64,000 nucleotides of DNA, taken from contig CAWFAS010000001.1 in the NCBI GenBank assembly GCA_963813895.1, positions 930,001 through 994,000 on the forward strand, written 5' to 3'. Source of the stretch: DASZWJ01 sp963813895 (lineage in GTDB: Bacteria > Pseudomonadota > Gammaproteobacteria > JAURND01). This document shows positions 22,804 to 31,959 of this stretch, in pieces. The notes beneath the pieces were generated by a model. The model saw only the letters and a list, made by a program, of their open reading frames with translations, was not told the origin of the DNA and ran no database searches. The position numbers and the translations under genes were made by a program. Positions within the stretch are counted from its first letter, which is position 1, and each line of letters begins with the position of its first letter.

Positions 22804-22920
22804 GGGCGTTATTGAATAATTCGCTCCTATTTATGGGAAACTCTATGATCCCTCTCCCCTTGCGGGAGAGGGGATACAGTGCTTTTCCAAAAAATGGGAG
22901 TGAATTATTCAACAATGCCC
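22804..22920. repeat. Palindromic repeat of the TTGAATAATTC family
   Basis: Outer arms GGGCGTTATTGAATAATTC and GAATTATTCAACAATGCCC enclose a second palindrome around CCCCTTGCGGGAG. It is inverted with respect to the copy at 24573-24690. It fills most of the 224-bp gap between coaD and the ferredoxin gene. Confidence 0.75.
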
Positions 22921-22965
22921 CGCACGGGAGAGGATCATAGAGCATCGAAGACAGGCAGTTACCCA

Positions 22966-23448
22966 CTATGACTTCCCACGCTGTTGCAATGCAGCCACTA
23001 CCTGCTCCGGCACAAACGCCGATAAATCCCCTCCCATATGCGCAATTTCCCGAATAATAGTCGAAGAAATATGCGCAAATTTTTCATCGGGTTTTAAAAA
23101 AATAGTCTCCATTTCCGGATACATGTATTGATTCATAGTAGCGAGGCGGAATTCATATTCCATATCGCTAACGGATCTGATACCGCGCAACATAACCAGA
23201 ATATGTCTCTGCCGCATAAAATCAACGATTAACCCTGAAAAAGTTGTGACTTGTACCGCTGGGTAGGCTGCAAATACGGTTTTAGCGAGCTCTTCACGTT
23301 CAGCTAGTGATAATAAAGGAGCTTTAGCAGCGCTGGCGGCAATTGCCAGGATAACATGGTCAAAAAGGCGTAAAGCACGTTGCACTAGTTGTACGTGACC
23401 ATGAGTCAGGGGATCAAAGGTCCCTGGATAGATAACGGTTTTTTCCAT
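22966..23448 (-). CDS. coaD: Phosphopantetheine adenylyltransferase
   Basis: CoaD adenylates 4'-phosphopantetheine to dephospho-CoA, the penultimate step of coenzyme A synthesis. The 160-residue protein has YPGTFDPLTHGHVQLVQRA (nucleotidyltransferase T/HxGH motif) at 7-25, the phosphopantetheine-binding LRGIRSVSDMEYEFRLATMN near residue 88, and the ISSTIIREIA motif near residue 128. It is divergent from rph with 69 bp between start codons. Confidence 0.96.
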   Translation of the reverse strand: MEKTVIYPGTFDPLTHGHVQLVQRALRLFDHVILAIAASAAKAPLLSLAEREELAKTVFAAYPAVQVTTFSGLIVDFMRQRHILVMLRGIRSVSDMEYEFRLATMNQYMYPEMETIFLKPDEKFAHISSTIIREIAHMGGDLSAFVPEQVVAALQQRGKS

Positions 23449-23517
23449 AACAATTATGCTAGCATACTATACAACAGCCGTCATATGACTTTATTTAGAA
23501 CTTTACAGGTACACACT

Positions 23518-24234
23518 ATGCGTTCCAGCAACAGAAATCCACAAGACATGCGTAGCATAAACATTACGCGCCGCTTTACTAAACATGCTGAAGGTTCAGT
23601 ATTAGTCGCTTTTGGCGACACCCAAGTGTTATGCACCGCCAGCGTCGTTCCAGGCGTACCTCGTTTTTTGAAAGACAGTGGTCAGGGATGGGTAACAGCT
23701 GAGTACGGGATGTTGCCACGAGCAACGCATGAGCGCAGTGATCGCGAAGCCAGTCGTGGTAAACAAGGTGGGCGTACCTTGGAAATTCAGCGGCTAATCG
23801 GCCGGTCTTTGAGAACGGCTGTGGATTTATCGCAGTTAGGAGAAAACACGATTACTATTGATTGCGATGTATTGCAAGCCGATGGTGGGACCCGCACGGC
23901 GGCTATAACCGGAGGATGCGTCGCCTTGTTTGATGCGATTACCTATTTGCAACAGAGGCAACTCATTAAGACTAACCCATTTAAATGTTGGGTAGCATCA
24001 GTTTCAGTGGGTATTTTTGAGGGCAATCCGGTGATTGATCTGGATTATAAGGAAGATAGCAATGCGGATATGGATATGAATGTGGTGATGTCGGAAAGTG
24101 GTGAGTTTATTGAAATACAGGGGACGGCGGAGAAGGCGCCATTTTCTAAAGATCAATTAAATGTTTTGCTGGGATTGGCGGAAAGTGGCATCAAAAGACT
24201 TGTAGAGCATCAGAAGTCGGCGGTGTTGACTTAG
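23518..24234 (+). CDS. rph: Ribonuclease PH
   Basis: RNase PH trims the 3' end of tRNA precursors by phosphorolysis. The ATG at 23518 gives 238 residues starting MRSSNRNPQDMRSINITR, the normal family start; the frame is open to 23389, but that part lies under coaD and does not resemble Rph. Motifs are FGDTQVLCTASV, GWVTAEYGMLPRATHERSDREASRGKQGGRTLEIQRLIGRSLR and DCDVLQADGGTRTAAITGG. The stop TAG is completed by the first G of a miniature element, as at hipA. Confidence 0.95.
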   Translation: MRSSNRNPQDMRSINITRRFTKHAEGSVLVAFGDTQVLCTASVVPGVPRFLKDSGQGWVTAEYGMLPRATHERSDREASRGKQGGRTLEIQRLIGRSLRTAVDLSQLGENTITIDCDVLQADGGTRTAAITGGCVALFDAITYLQQRQLIKTNPFKCWVASVSVGIFEGNPVIDLDYKEDSNADMDMNVVMSESGEFIEIQGTAEKAPFSKDQLNVLLGLAESGIKRLVEHQKSAVLT

Positions 24235-24525
24235 GCTCTGTGAAACAATAACCTATCTTTTTAGCGCCCAGATGAGACTCAGATTTGCAGACGGGAGGGG
24301 GTAGAAAAATGCGCGCATAGTCGACGGAACGTCGTCCCGGCAGGAAGCCGGGATCCAGGGCGCAGGAAAGCGAAACTTTCACATCCTGTGATCTGGATCC
24401 CGGCTTCCATGCCGGGACGACTACGTCGGTTGTTCTATGTAAGTGTTTTTCTATCCCCTCCCGCCTGCGAAGATGGGTCTTAGATGGGATGTTAAAAAGA
24501 TAGGTTATTGTTTTACAGAGCCTTA
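24231..24525. mobile_element. Miniature inverted-repeat element (copy 2) with nested palindrome
   Basis: The element spans 24234-24522 (289 bp, the same length as copy 1) between TTA duplications at 24231-24233 and 24523-24525. It is inverted relative to copy 1 and carries the same nested 107-bp palindrome at 24322-24428 in the same place, so copies 1 and 2 share a common nested ancestor. No transposase is encoded. Confidence 0.85.
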
Positions 24526-24550
24526 GTATGACTAAGCCTGCTTTCGCAAC

Positions 24551-24690
24551 TTACCGAGCCGCGACCGTTAGGGGGCGTTGTTGAATAATTCACTCCCATT
24601 TTTGGAAAAGCACTGTATCCCCTCTCCCCTTGCGGGAGAGGGGATCATAGAGTTTCGGATAGTTAGGAAGAGAATTATTCAACAACGCCC
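24551..24690. repeat. Composite of two palindromic repeat families
   Basis: A half copy of the CCGAGCCGCGACCGTTAGGG repeat (24553-24572) leads directly into a full TTGAATAATTC-type palindrome (24573-24690), arms GGGCGTTGTTGAATAATTC and its inverse. The right arm runs into a tract of 12 C (24688-24699). The 206-bp gap between copy 2 of the miniature element and typA has no gene. Confidence 0.7.
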
Positions 24691-24731
24691 CCCCCCCCCG
24701 CAGTGAGGGCTACAGAGCTTGACTCTTAGAG

Positions 24732-26546
24732 CTACTCCGACCGCATGGCCCTTTTGCGATCTGGCTCTTTGAGGAATTTTTTTCGCAGTCGTATAAACGT
24801 GGGGGTCACTTCCACCAGCTCATCCTCATTAATAAATTCCAGTGCTTGTTCCAATGACATCTTAATCGGTGGGGTCAGAATAATATTTTCATCGGAGCTG
24901 GCGGCGCGGATATTGGTCAATTGTTTGCCTTTGATTACATTCACCACTAAATCATTATCTCGGGAATGAATGCCGACGATCATTCCTTCATAAACTTCCG
25001 TCTGCGGACCTATCAACATGCGGCCGCGTTCTTCAAGATTCCATAGCGAAAATGCTGTAGCTTTACCGGGCGCATTGGCAATCATAACGCCGTTTTTGCG
25101 TTCGCCGATATTGGCGTTGACCAGGGAGCCATAGTGATCAAATACATGATATAACAAACCAGTACCCGAAGTGGTAGTCAAAAATTCAGTGTGGAAACCG
25201 ATCAAGCCGCGGGTGGGGATCATATAATCCAGGCGCACCCGTCCTTTTCCATCCGGCACCATATCGCGCAGCTGACCTTTACGGGCCGCCAGTTTTTCCA
25301 TAATGGCGCCTTGATGGGTCTCTTCTAAATCCACTAATAGATTTTCATAAGGTTCTTTAGGTTCGCCATCCATAGTTTTGATGATGACTTCCGGTCGCGA
25401 TACACCCAATTCATAGCCTTCGCGACGCATGGTTTCAATCAGAATGCCCAAGTGCAACTCACCCCGTCCCGAAACCCTGAATTTATCAGGATCGGCTGTA
25501 TCTTCGACGCGCAGGGCCACATTGGCAATTAATTCACGCTGCAACCGATCGCGAATTTGTCGGCTGGTGACATATTTGCCTTCTTTGCCGGAAAATGGAG
25601 AATTATTGACCTGAAAAGTCATGGAGACAGTGGGTTCATCCACTGTAAGCGGTGTTAAGGCGGCCACACTGGTGGGGTCACATAAGGTATCGGAAATACG
25701 TGGATTCTCAATGCCGGTGATGGCAATAATATCTCCCGCTTCAGCTTCGGGAATTTCGGTACGTTCCAGCCCGGTATAGCCTAGAACTTGCAAGATACGA
25801 CCATTGCGAGTTTTGCCATCTGCACCGATCAGGGTAATCTGGGTATTAGGCTTAATTTTGCCACGGGTAATGCGACCAATACCGATGGCACCCACATAGC
25901 TGGAATAGTCAAGTGTGGTAATTTGCATTTGGAACGGGCCGTCGACATTGACTTCCGGAGGTGGGACTTTATCGACAATAGTCTGAAACAAGGGTTCCAT
26001 ATTAGTGCTGGTTTGGCTGAGGTCTAAAGTGGCATAACCCATTAGCGCCGAAGTATAAACGATAGGGAAATCCAATTGCTCATGGGTAGCACCTAAGCGG
26101 TCAAACAGATCAAATACTTGGTCCACGACCCATTCTGGTCTGGCACCCGGTCGATCAATTTTATTGACCACCAAAATGGGTTTTAAGCCATGTTTGAAGG
26201 CTTTAAGGGTAACAAATCGGGTTTGTGGCATGGGGCCGTCAACGGCATCTACCAATAGTAATACGGAATCAACCATCGATAGAATGCGCTCTACCTCGCC
26301 ACCAAAATCAGCGTGGCCGGGAGTATCTACGATGTTAATGCGATAATCATGCCACTCCAGAGAGGTATTTTTCGCCAGAATAGTTATGCCGCGTTCCCGC
26401 TCCAATACGTTTGAATCCATTATGCGTTCGGTCTGTGCGGATCGGCCTTTGAGTGTTCCGCTTTGTTGCAGTAGTTTATCTACTAGAGTAGTCTTGCCGT
26501 GATCAACGTGAGCGATAATGGCGATGTTTCTTAAGTGTTGGTTCAT
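24732..26546 (-). CDS. typA: Ribosome-associated GTPase TypA/BipA
   Basis: TypA is an EF-G-like GTPase that helps ribosome assembly and stress growth. The 604-residue length is typical. The GTPase domain shows AHVDHGKTT (12-20), the switch region with RGITILAKN, DTPGHADFG and the NKID motif; the EF-G-like domains and the C-terminal domain with MIPTRGLIGF follow. It is divergent from pepP, with a 187-bp gap that must carry both promoters. Confidence 0.97.
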   Translation of the reverse strand: MNQHLRNIAIIAHVDHGKTTLVDKLLQQSGTLKGRSAQTERIMDSNVLERERGITILAKNTSLEWHDYRINIVDTPGHADFGGEVERILSMVDSVLLLVDAVDGPMPQTRFVTLKAFKHGLKPILVVNKIDRPGARPEWVVDQVFDLFDRLGATHEQLDFPIVYTSALMGYATLDLSQTSTNMEPLFQTIVDKVPPPEVNVDGPFQMQITTLDYSSYVGAIGIGRITRGKIKPNTQITLIGADGKTRNGRILQVLGYTGLERTEIPEAEAGDIIAITGIENPRISDTLCDPTSVAALTPLTVDEPTVSMTFQVNNSPFSGKEGKYVTSRQIRDRLQRELIANVALRVEDTADPDKFRVSGRGELHLGILIETMRREGYELGVSRPEVIIKTMDGEPKEPYENLLVDLEETHQGAIMEKLAARKGQLRDMVPDGKGRVRLDYMIPTRGLIGFHTEFLTTTSGTGLLYHVFDHYGSLVNANIGERKNGVMIANAPGKATAFSLWNLEERGRMLIGPQTEVYEGMIVGIHSRDNDLVVNVIKGKQLTNIRAASSDENIILTPPIKMSLEQALEFINEDELVEVTPTFIRLRKKFLKEPDRKRAMRSE

Positions 26547-26733
26547 AGTTTGCTCTGGCGCTCTATATAAGTAGGGGGCAATTGTGAAAAAACAATCTTC
26601 CTTCTTAGGCTTTTATGGCATAAAAGCAGGAAGTTATTAAGAGTGTAACGGAATTCTGCAAATTCTACAAAGTGGATTGGAAAATTCATAGTGACAAATA
26701 ACACCCGAAAATAAATACCGAGAGGAACCTTCA

Positions 26734-28053
26734 ATGCTGCAAAATGCCAATGAGTATGCAAAAAGACGCGAATCATTATTAAAACAAATAGGTCCTGGCG
26801 GAGTTGCGATTCTGGCTACAGCCCAGGAATATTTTCGAAATGGCGATAGTCATTATCCCTATCGGCAGAATAGTGATTTTTATTACTTAACTGGCTTTAA
26901 AGAGCCTGAGGCAGTTGCAGTATTCGTCCCTGGTCGTACTCAAGGAGAGTTTATCCTCTTTAATCGCCCCCGTGATCCTGCCAGAGAAACCTGGGATGGT
27001 CCCCGAGCGGGTCAGGAAGGAGCCTGTAATGTTTTTGGAGCCAATCAAGCTTTTTCTGTTACGTCATTGGATGAAGAACTGCCCAAATTATTAGAAAATT
27101 GTGATCGTTTGTATTATCACATTGGCAGAGACATGCAATTTAATCGTCGCGTATTAACTTGGATCAAGAAAGTGCAGTCTAAAGTTAGGTCGGGAGTTAA
27201 TGCCCCGCATGAGTTTTTGAACATTGAAAGCATCGTAAATGAAATGCGCCTGATTAAAAGTCCGATGGAACTGGATTTGATGCGTCAAGCAGCCAGGATG
27301 TCAGCTGAAGCACACTGCCGTGCGATGCAGACTTGCCATCCAGGTAAGATGGAATATGAGCTTGAGGCTGAACTGCTCTATGGATTTACTAAACACGGTA
27401 GCCGCTCGCCAGCTTATAATAATATTGTCTGTGCCGGTGCCAATACTTGTGTTTTGCACTACAATGATAACAACGCCAAAATCAACGATGGCGATTTGAT
27501 TTTAATAGATGCGGCGGCTGAGTATGAGTATTACGCTGCGGATATTACCCGCACTTTTCCTGCTAACGGCCGTTTTACGCCTGAACAACGCGCTGTCTAT
27601 GAAGTAGTATTAGCTGCGCAGATGGGTGTGATTGATCAGGTTAAGCCTGGAGTTCCCTGGGTAAAGTTACAGGAAATTTCTGAGCGGTTAATAACAGAAG
27701 GGCTGCTACAAATTGGCTTGTTAACCGGTGAACTCAATGAATTACTGGCCAGACAGGCTTGTCGCAGGTTTTATATGCATAATATCGGGCATTGGTTAGG
27801 AATGGATGTGCATGATACTGGCACTTATAAGTTAGGACGAAATTGGCGAGTTTTGAAGCCAGGTATGGTATTTACAGTAGAACCAGGGGTCTATATTCCC
27901 CAGGGTAGTGAGGGGGTGGATCCAAAATGGTGGAAGATAGGCGTGCGTATAGAGGATGATATAGTAGTTACAGAGGATGGCTATGAAGTATTGAGCGCGG
28001 GTGTCCCTAAAACAGTAACGGCTATTGAGCAGTTGATGGCAGAGAAACTTTAA
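26734..28053 (+). CDS. pepP: Xaa-Pro aminopeptidase
   Basis: PepP is a metalloprotease that removes N-terminal residues before proline. The 439-residue protein has the N-terminal aminopeptidase P domain (about 5-130; YPYRQNSDFYYLTGFKEPEAV) and the pita-bread catalytic domain. The metal ligands are visible in ILIDAAAEYEYYAADITRTF (Asp, Asp), HNIGHWLGMDVHDTG (His), VFTVEPGVYIP (Glu) and VRIEDDIVV (Glu). AGAGGAA precedes the ATG. It lies upstream of a membrane protein and ubiH, near to the E. coli pepP-ubiH order. Confidence 0.94.
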   Translation: MLQNANEYAKRRESLLKQIGPGGVAILATAQEYFRNGDSHYPYRQNSDFYYLTGFKEPEAVAVFVPGRTQGEFILFNRPRDPARETWDGPRAGQEGACNVFGANQAFSVTSLDEELPKLLENCDRLYYHIGRDMQFNRRVLTWIKKVQSKVRSGVNAPHEFLNIESIVNEMRLIKSPMELDLMRQAARMSAEAHCRAMQTCHPGKMEYELEAELLYGFTKHGSRSPAYNNIVCAGANTCVLHYNDNNAKINDGDLILIDAAAEYEYYAADITRTFPANGRFTPEQRAVYEVVLAAQMGVIDQVKPGVPWVKLQEISERLITEGLLQIGLLTGELNELLARQACRRFYMHNIGHWLGMDVHDTGTYKLGRNWRVLKPGMVFTVEPGVYIPQGSEGVDPKWWKIGVRIEDDIVVTEDGYEVLSAGVPKTVTAIEQLMAEKL

Positions 28054-28094
28054 AAAAATGTAACTATACAGATCCCATGATCCCGGATTAGGAA

Positions 28095-28239
28095 TGAACG
28101 TAACTGTTCACACCCTTGCCAGCTCAGTCCCGTCGTCCCGCGCTTGTCCGCGGGATCCAGGAAAAAGCTAATAAAAACCTCATTTCTGGATCTCGCGGAC
28201 AAGCCGCGGGACGACGAAGTGAGCAGTTACGAATGAACC
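28095..28239. repeat. Palindromic element related to the nested repeat
   Basis: Outer arms GTAACTGTTCAC (28100-28111) and GTGAGCAGTTAC (28219-28230) are extended by TGAAC-type words. The inner palindrome has CGTCGTCCCGCG...CGCGGGATCCAG and CTGGATCTCGCGG...GCGGGACGACG, sharing the GTCGTCCCG / GGGATCCAG core of the 107-bp nested elements. It lies between pepP and the downstream membrane protein gene. Confidence 0.7.
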
Positions 28240-28270
28240 AAATAAACAACCTTAAGGAGAGAGACAATAA

Positions 28271-29044
28271 ATGATAAAATATTCTACTAAACCGCTGTCT
28301 CTGGTAGGCCTGGTACTTACTATCATTAAAGCATACCCCACTATATTCGCCCAAGCCTGGCTTTTAGTGGCACTTTCCGCTGCGGTGCATCTGGTAGTGC
28401 CCTGGTTTTTTGTCATTAATCCTATTTTCGGTTGTGTGGCTTTGATTGGTTTTGTACTGTTTACCTGGTACTTATATATTGTGATTTTGACGCTATCCAA
28501 TGTGGCTTTATTGGGTGGCCACATGAAACCTGAAGCTGCCTTCAAGGTGGCGAGAAAGCGTTATCTGGCAGTGCTAGCTAGTAATCTCATGTTTTTTGGC
28601 ATCGGGGCATTTATATTTTTATTTGAATATGCGCTTAACCTGCTTTTTAATTTGTTCACGCAACATCCCGTATATCTAGTCGTTAGTGCGATCATAAATG
28701 TATATATATTTATCATATTTTATTTTGCAATACCTCTCATTGTGCTTGAGCATTCTCGGGTGATCCCCGCATTTATTCGCAGTACTCATTTGGTGAAGGG
28801 CAGTTGGTGGCGTAGCTTAATCGTTCTTGGACTAGTCGGCGGGGCTATATTGGGGGTAGAAGCATTGGGAATTCTCTTCACAGGTCAGGCGCGGATGTTC
28901 TTATTCACTGGCTACCATTTTATTTTGCAATTGATATTTTATCCCTTGATTATATCGGCTACATTAATTTTGCTGAATGACTTAAAGTTACGTGCACGGG
29001 CAAAAGAATCAGCTATAATTTCGTCGGTCGAAAGTCACCCCTGA
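28271..29044 (+). CDS. Polytopic inner-membrane protein of unknown function
   Basis: The 257-residue protein has about six hydrophobic helices arranged in two halves, with a short basic loop (FKVARKRYLAVLASN) between helices. The pattern resembles the YciC/UPF0259 or glycerophosphodiesterase membrane-domain type, but I cannot assign it. AAGGAGAGAGA precedes the ATG closely. The stop TGA shares its A with the ubiH start ATG (TGATG), so the two are translationally coupled and probably cotranscribed. A link to the ubiquinone pathway would be guesswork. Confidence 0.7.
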   Translation: MIKYSTKPLSLVGLVLTIIKAYPTIFAQAWLLVALSAAVHLVVPWFFVINPIFGCVALIGFVLFTWYLYIVILTLSNVALLGGHMKPEAAFKVARKRYLAVLASNLMFFGIGAFIFLFEYALNLLFNLFTQHPVYLVVSAIINVYIFIIFYFAIPLIVLEHSRVIPAFIRSTHLVKGSWWRSLIVLGLVGGAILGVEALGILFTGQARMFLFTGYHFILQLIFYPLIISATLILLNDLKLRARAKESAIISSVESHP

Positions 29045-30282
29045 TGATTACCAGACCTGCGGTGGGCCATTATGATGTGTTGATAGTTGGCGGTGGACTG
29101 GTGGGGATTACCTTGGCGTTGGCTTTAGCAAATCAGCCTATTAAGGTCGGTATCATAGAATCGACTGATATTAATAAGATTGCTACTAACCGTAAAGAAG
29201 AAGGTCCCGCATTAGCTCTTTCTAAAGCCAGCTGTAATATATTCAATACCTTGGGTTTGGCTGACAATATACAGTCGGTTGCGACGGCTATTAAATCCGT
29301 GCATGTCTCAAGCGCTCAGCATTTTGGAATCACGCAGTTCTGGGCGAAGGATCTGCATATGGAAGCATTGGGACAGGTAATTCCTGCCCCTTCATTACTC
29401 AACGCTTTGCGTACAGCGGTCCTTAAAAAAAATCATATTGACTTGATATCTCCAGCACAATTAGCGTATTTACAGCGATCTCATACCGGTTATAACGTAA
29501 CGATCAAAACGGCGGCGGGAGAGTCCCTATTGTCGACTCGGTTATTAGTAGCGGCTGATGGCAGTGAATCATTAGTAAGGCGCTTACTGGGCATTACAGT
29601 AAAAACCTGGGATCATGACCAGGTTGCGCTAATGGCTACGCTTAAAGTTTCGGGGAATTCTCCCCATATGGCCTATGAGCGATTTAGCAAATTAGGTCCT
29701 TTGGCCGCATTGCCTTTGCCAGATCATCAGTATGCGCTGGTATGGGTACTTGAAACCGCCCATGCTCAGCTGCTGCATAGTCAGCCTGATGCAAAGTTTC
29801 TGCAAGAATTACAGCGTGCTTGGGGTTACCGATTAGGTCGCCTACTAGAAGTAGCACATCGACGTGCAGTGCCTTTGCGCAGTCTATGTGCCTTACAGCA
29901 GATAACTCCCGGTGCAGTATTGCTGGGCAATGCAGCACATACTTTGCATCCCATAGCCGCACAAGGTCTGAATTTAAGCCTCCGTGATACAGCAGCATTA
30001 GCACAGGTCATCGTGGAAGCTATAGCAGTCGGGCAAGATCTGGCTTCATTAACCGTATTAGAAAAATACCTCGCCTGGCGCCAGCCAGAACAGATGCGGG
30101 TGCTGCACTTCACTCATGCATTAAATAATATTTTCTCCAGCACTCTGCTGCCAGTGAAACTAACCAGAAATCTGGGACTTTGCAGCTTAGGTATGGCTTC
30201 CCCCGTTAAACATTGGTTAGCAAAACAAGCAATGGGATTATCAGGTAATTTACCGAAATTGGCTTGCAGGGTTATGTTGTAG
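29044..30282 (+). CDS. ubiH: Ubiquinone hydroxylase UbiH-type FAD monooxygenase
   Basis: This FAD-dependent enzyme hydroxylates the ring of a ubiquinone precursor. The 412-residue protein has the dinucleotide motif VLIVGGGLVGITLALAL (8-24), the DG motif LVAADGSESLVRRLLG near residue 170, and LLGNAAHTLHPIAAQGLNLSLRD near residue 295. The GN rather than GD in the last motif is the form seen in UbiH and not in UbiI/UbiF. pepP-x-ubiH order supports this. The usual downstream partner ubiI is absent; the Wadjet operon starts instead. Confidence 0.9.
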   Translation: MITRPAVGHYDVLIVGGGLVGITLALALANQPIKVGIIESTDINKIATNRKEEGPALALSKASCNIFNTLGLADNIQSVATAIKSVHVSSAQHFGITQFWAKDLHMEALGQVIPAPSLLNALRTAVLKKNHIDLISPAQLAYLQRSHTGYNVTIKTAAGESLLSTRLLVAADGSESLVRRLLGITVKTWDHDQVALMATLKVSGNSPHMAYERFSKLGPLAALPLPDHQYALVWVLETAHAQLLHSQPDAKFLQELQRAWGYRLGRLLEVAHRRAVPLRSLCALQQITPGAVLLGNAAHTLHPIAAQGLNLSLRDTAALAQVIVEAIAVGQDLASLTVLEKYLAWRQPEQMRVLHFTHALNNIFSSTLLPVKLTRNLGLCSLGMASPVKHWLAKQAMGLSGNLPKLACRVML

Positions 30283-30428
30283 TCAAAGACTATGATGCAA
30301 TGGCAGTCTCAATACATGTAAAAAACTTGAAATGGAGTTAATTTAAGTCCGGTATTGTCAACAAACCAGCCAATTTAGCATGTTAAAACTATTTAGAAAA
30401 ATGGATGATTGCTCAGGAAAAAGCTGCA

Positions 30429-30457
30429 TAGACAAAAGTGGTTAGTCTGCCTATAAT
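30429..30457 (+). promoter_or_regulatory. Promoter of the Wadjet operon
   Basis: TAGACA (30429-30434) and TATAAT (30452-30457) are 17 bp apart, a near-consensus sigma-70 promoter that would start transcription about 35 bases before the jetA ATG. The remaining 215-bp gap after ubiH shows no other gene. Confidence 0.65.
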
Positions 30458-30498
30458 GTCGACACTTGATTAGCATTGTATACCCAAGCATTTGAACC

Positions 30499-31959
30499 AT
30501 GAAAGCAGATAAAACCATCGCCAGCTACCGACGTCTACGTTCCCAACCGCTTTGGAAACTGCTGGCTGCTGACAATGGCCCTACGATTATTGCTCTGTTA
30601 CAAACCCATCTTTATGAAAACGAAACCAAACTGCCCGCTTCCATTTTTTATGAGCGTATTGAGCGCGAGCTGGAAGGTTTGCGTGCACAAGGTCATGATT
30701 TTCCACAAACTGCGCAAGCCTATATCTCCAGTTGGCTTGCAGACGGTTATTTAGAGCGAAGTTTCTCAGCCCATGCCACGGAAGAAGAATATGAGCTATC
30801 CAGCGCCGGGATCCAGGCAATACGATTTGCAACCAATTTAACTCAACCTTATTCCGCCGCCACTGAAAGCCGTTTGACTTTGGTAATTGAAGCGCTGGTG
30901 CGCTTGGCGGAAGATACTGACACCGACAAATTCCGACGTATTGATAGACTCACCATAGAACAGAAACGCCTCGAAAAAGAAATTGATGCCATTCATAATG
31001 GCCAGATCCGCGTGCTTGCTCACAACACTGCTTTGGAACGGATACGAGAGATCATCACCCTGGCTGATGGGCTGACCGGTGATTTTCGCCGAGTGCGGGA
31101 TGAATTTGAGCAATTAAATCGGCATCTTCGTGAGCACATTATGGAGAGTGATGGCAACCGCGGTGAAGTATTGGATGCATTATTCGCTGGCATCGATTTA
31201 ATCGCTGATAGCGATGCTGGAAGGACTTTCTCCGCCTTCTGGCGCTTGCTCACTAATCCAGAGCAAGCCAGCACCTTGGAACAGGCGCTGGATAGCGTGA
31301 TGTCGCGTGAATTTATAGTGCAGCTAGATGCGAAAGAACAGCGCTTTTTATTGCGACTGACGCAAATTTTGCTGGAGCAGGGAGGTACGGTGCATGAAGT
31401 CCTCCAAACGTTCGCCCGCAGTTTGAAGAATTTTGTGCAGAGTCGCGAATATCTGGAACAACGACGTTTGAATTATCTGTTGAACAATGCTCAACGCGCT
31501 GCACTCACTATCAAAGATGAAATCAGTGCAACTGAAACTCTACATTACAATTTACAACTCACCAGCAGTCGACTTTCCTCTTTATCGCAATGGACGTTGT
31601 ATGACCCGGCATTACAAGCATTGCCTGAATCCATGATAGAAGGCGAGGCAGCCGGTATTAATATTGCATCTCTCAGTGATCTCATTGCCCAATCCGAGAT
31701 TGATTTTCGGACTTTAAAAGCCAATATCAGGGCGGTACTGGAACGGCAATCGCAAGCGTCCATCGCGGAAATCTTGCAGCAATTTCCAGCAACTCAAGGC
31801 TTAGGGAGCGTCATTGGTCTATTGGCGCTAGGCAGCAGGCATGGCTATAAAGTAGAACAGAATGAACAAGTCGCCTGGGTTGGTCAGGACCAACAAGGAC
31901 GCAGTGCACGAATTCCCCAAATCTGTTTCTTGCGAGATCGAGCCCATGAGCTGGCTTAA
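30499..31959 (+). CDS. jetA: Wadjet subunit JetA (DUF3375)
   Basis: JetA is the kleisin-like subunit of the Wadjet anti-plasmid complex; it bridges the heads of the JetC dimer. The 486-residue protein matches DUF3375: an N-terminal winged-helix part (about 1-115; RLRSQPLWKLLAADNGP, AYISSWLADGYLERS), a helical middle (LTIEQKRLEKEIDAI, EFEQLNRHLREHIM), and LEQRRLNYLLNNAQRAAL near residue 318. It is the first gene of jetABCD. Its end overlaps the jetB start by 14 bp, indicating coupled translation. No frameshift is seen. Confidence 0.92.
   Translation: MKADKTIASYRRLRSQPLWKLLAADNGPTIIALLQTHLYENETKLPASIFYERIERELEGLRAQGHDFPQTAQAYISSWLADGYLERSFSAHATEEEYELSSAGIQAIRFATNLTQPYSAATESRLTLVIEALVRLAEDTDTDKFRRIDRLTIEQKRLEKEIDAIHNGQIRVLAHNTALERIREIITLADGLTGDFRRVRDEFEQLNRHLREHIMESDGNRGEVLDALFAGIDLIADSDAGRTFSAFWRLLTNPEQASTLEQALDSVMSREFIVQLDAKEQRFLLRLTQILLEQGGTVHEVLQTFARSLKNFVQSREYLEQRRLNYLLNNAQRAALTIKDEISATETLHYNLQLTSSRLSSLSQWTLYDPALQALPESMIEGEAAGINIASLSDLIAQSEIDFRTLKANIRAVLERQSQASIAEILQQFPATQGLGSVIGLLALGSRHGYKVEQNEQVAWVGQDQQGRSARIPQICFLRDRAHELA

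Noticed and set aside
24191..24382. 63-residue minus-strand ORF in miniature element copy 2
   Set aside because: It encodes the same palindrome-derived peptide as the 11.1-kb copy and overlaps rph; it follows the repeat and not a gene.
22804..24690. Clustered short repeats as a CRISPR array
   Set aside because: The repeats are palindromic, of different families and not evenly spaced with unique spacers; no cas gene is present.
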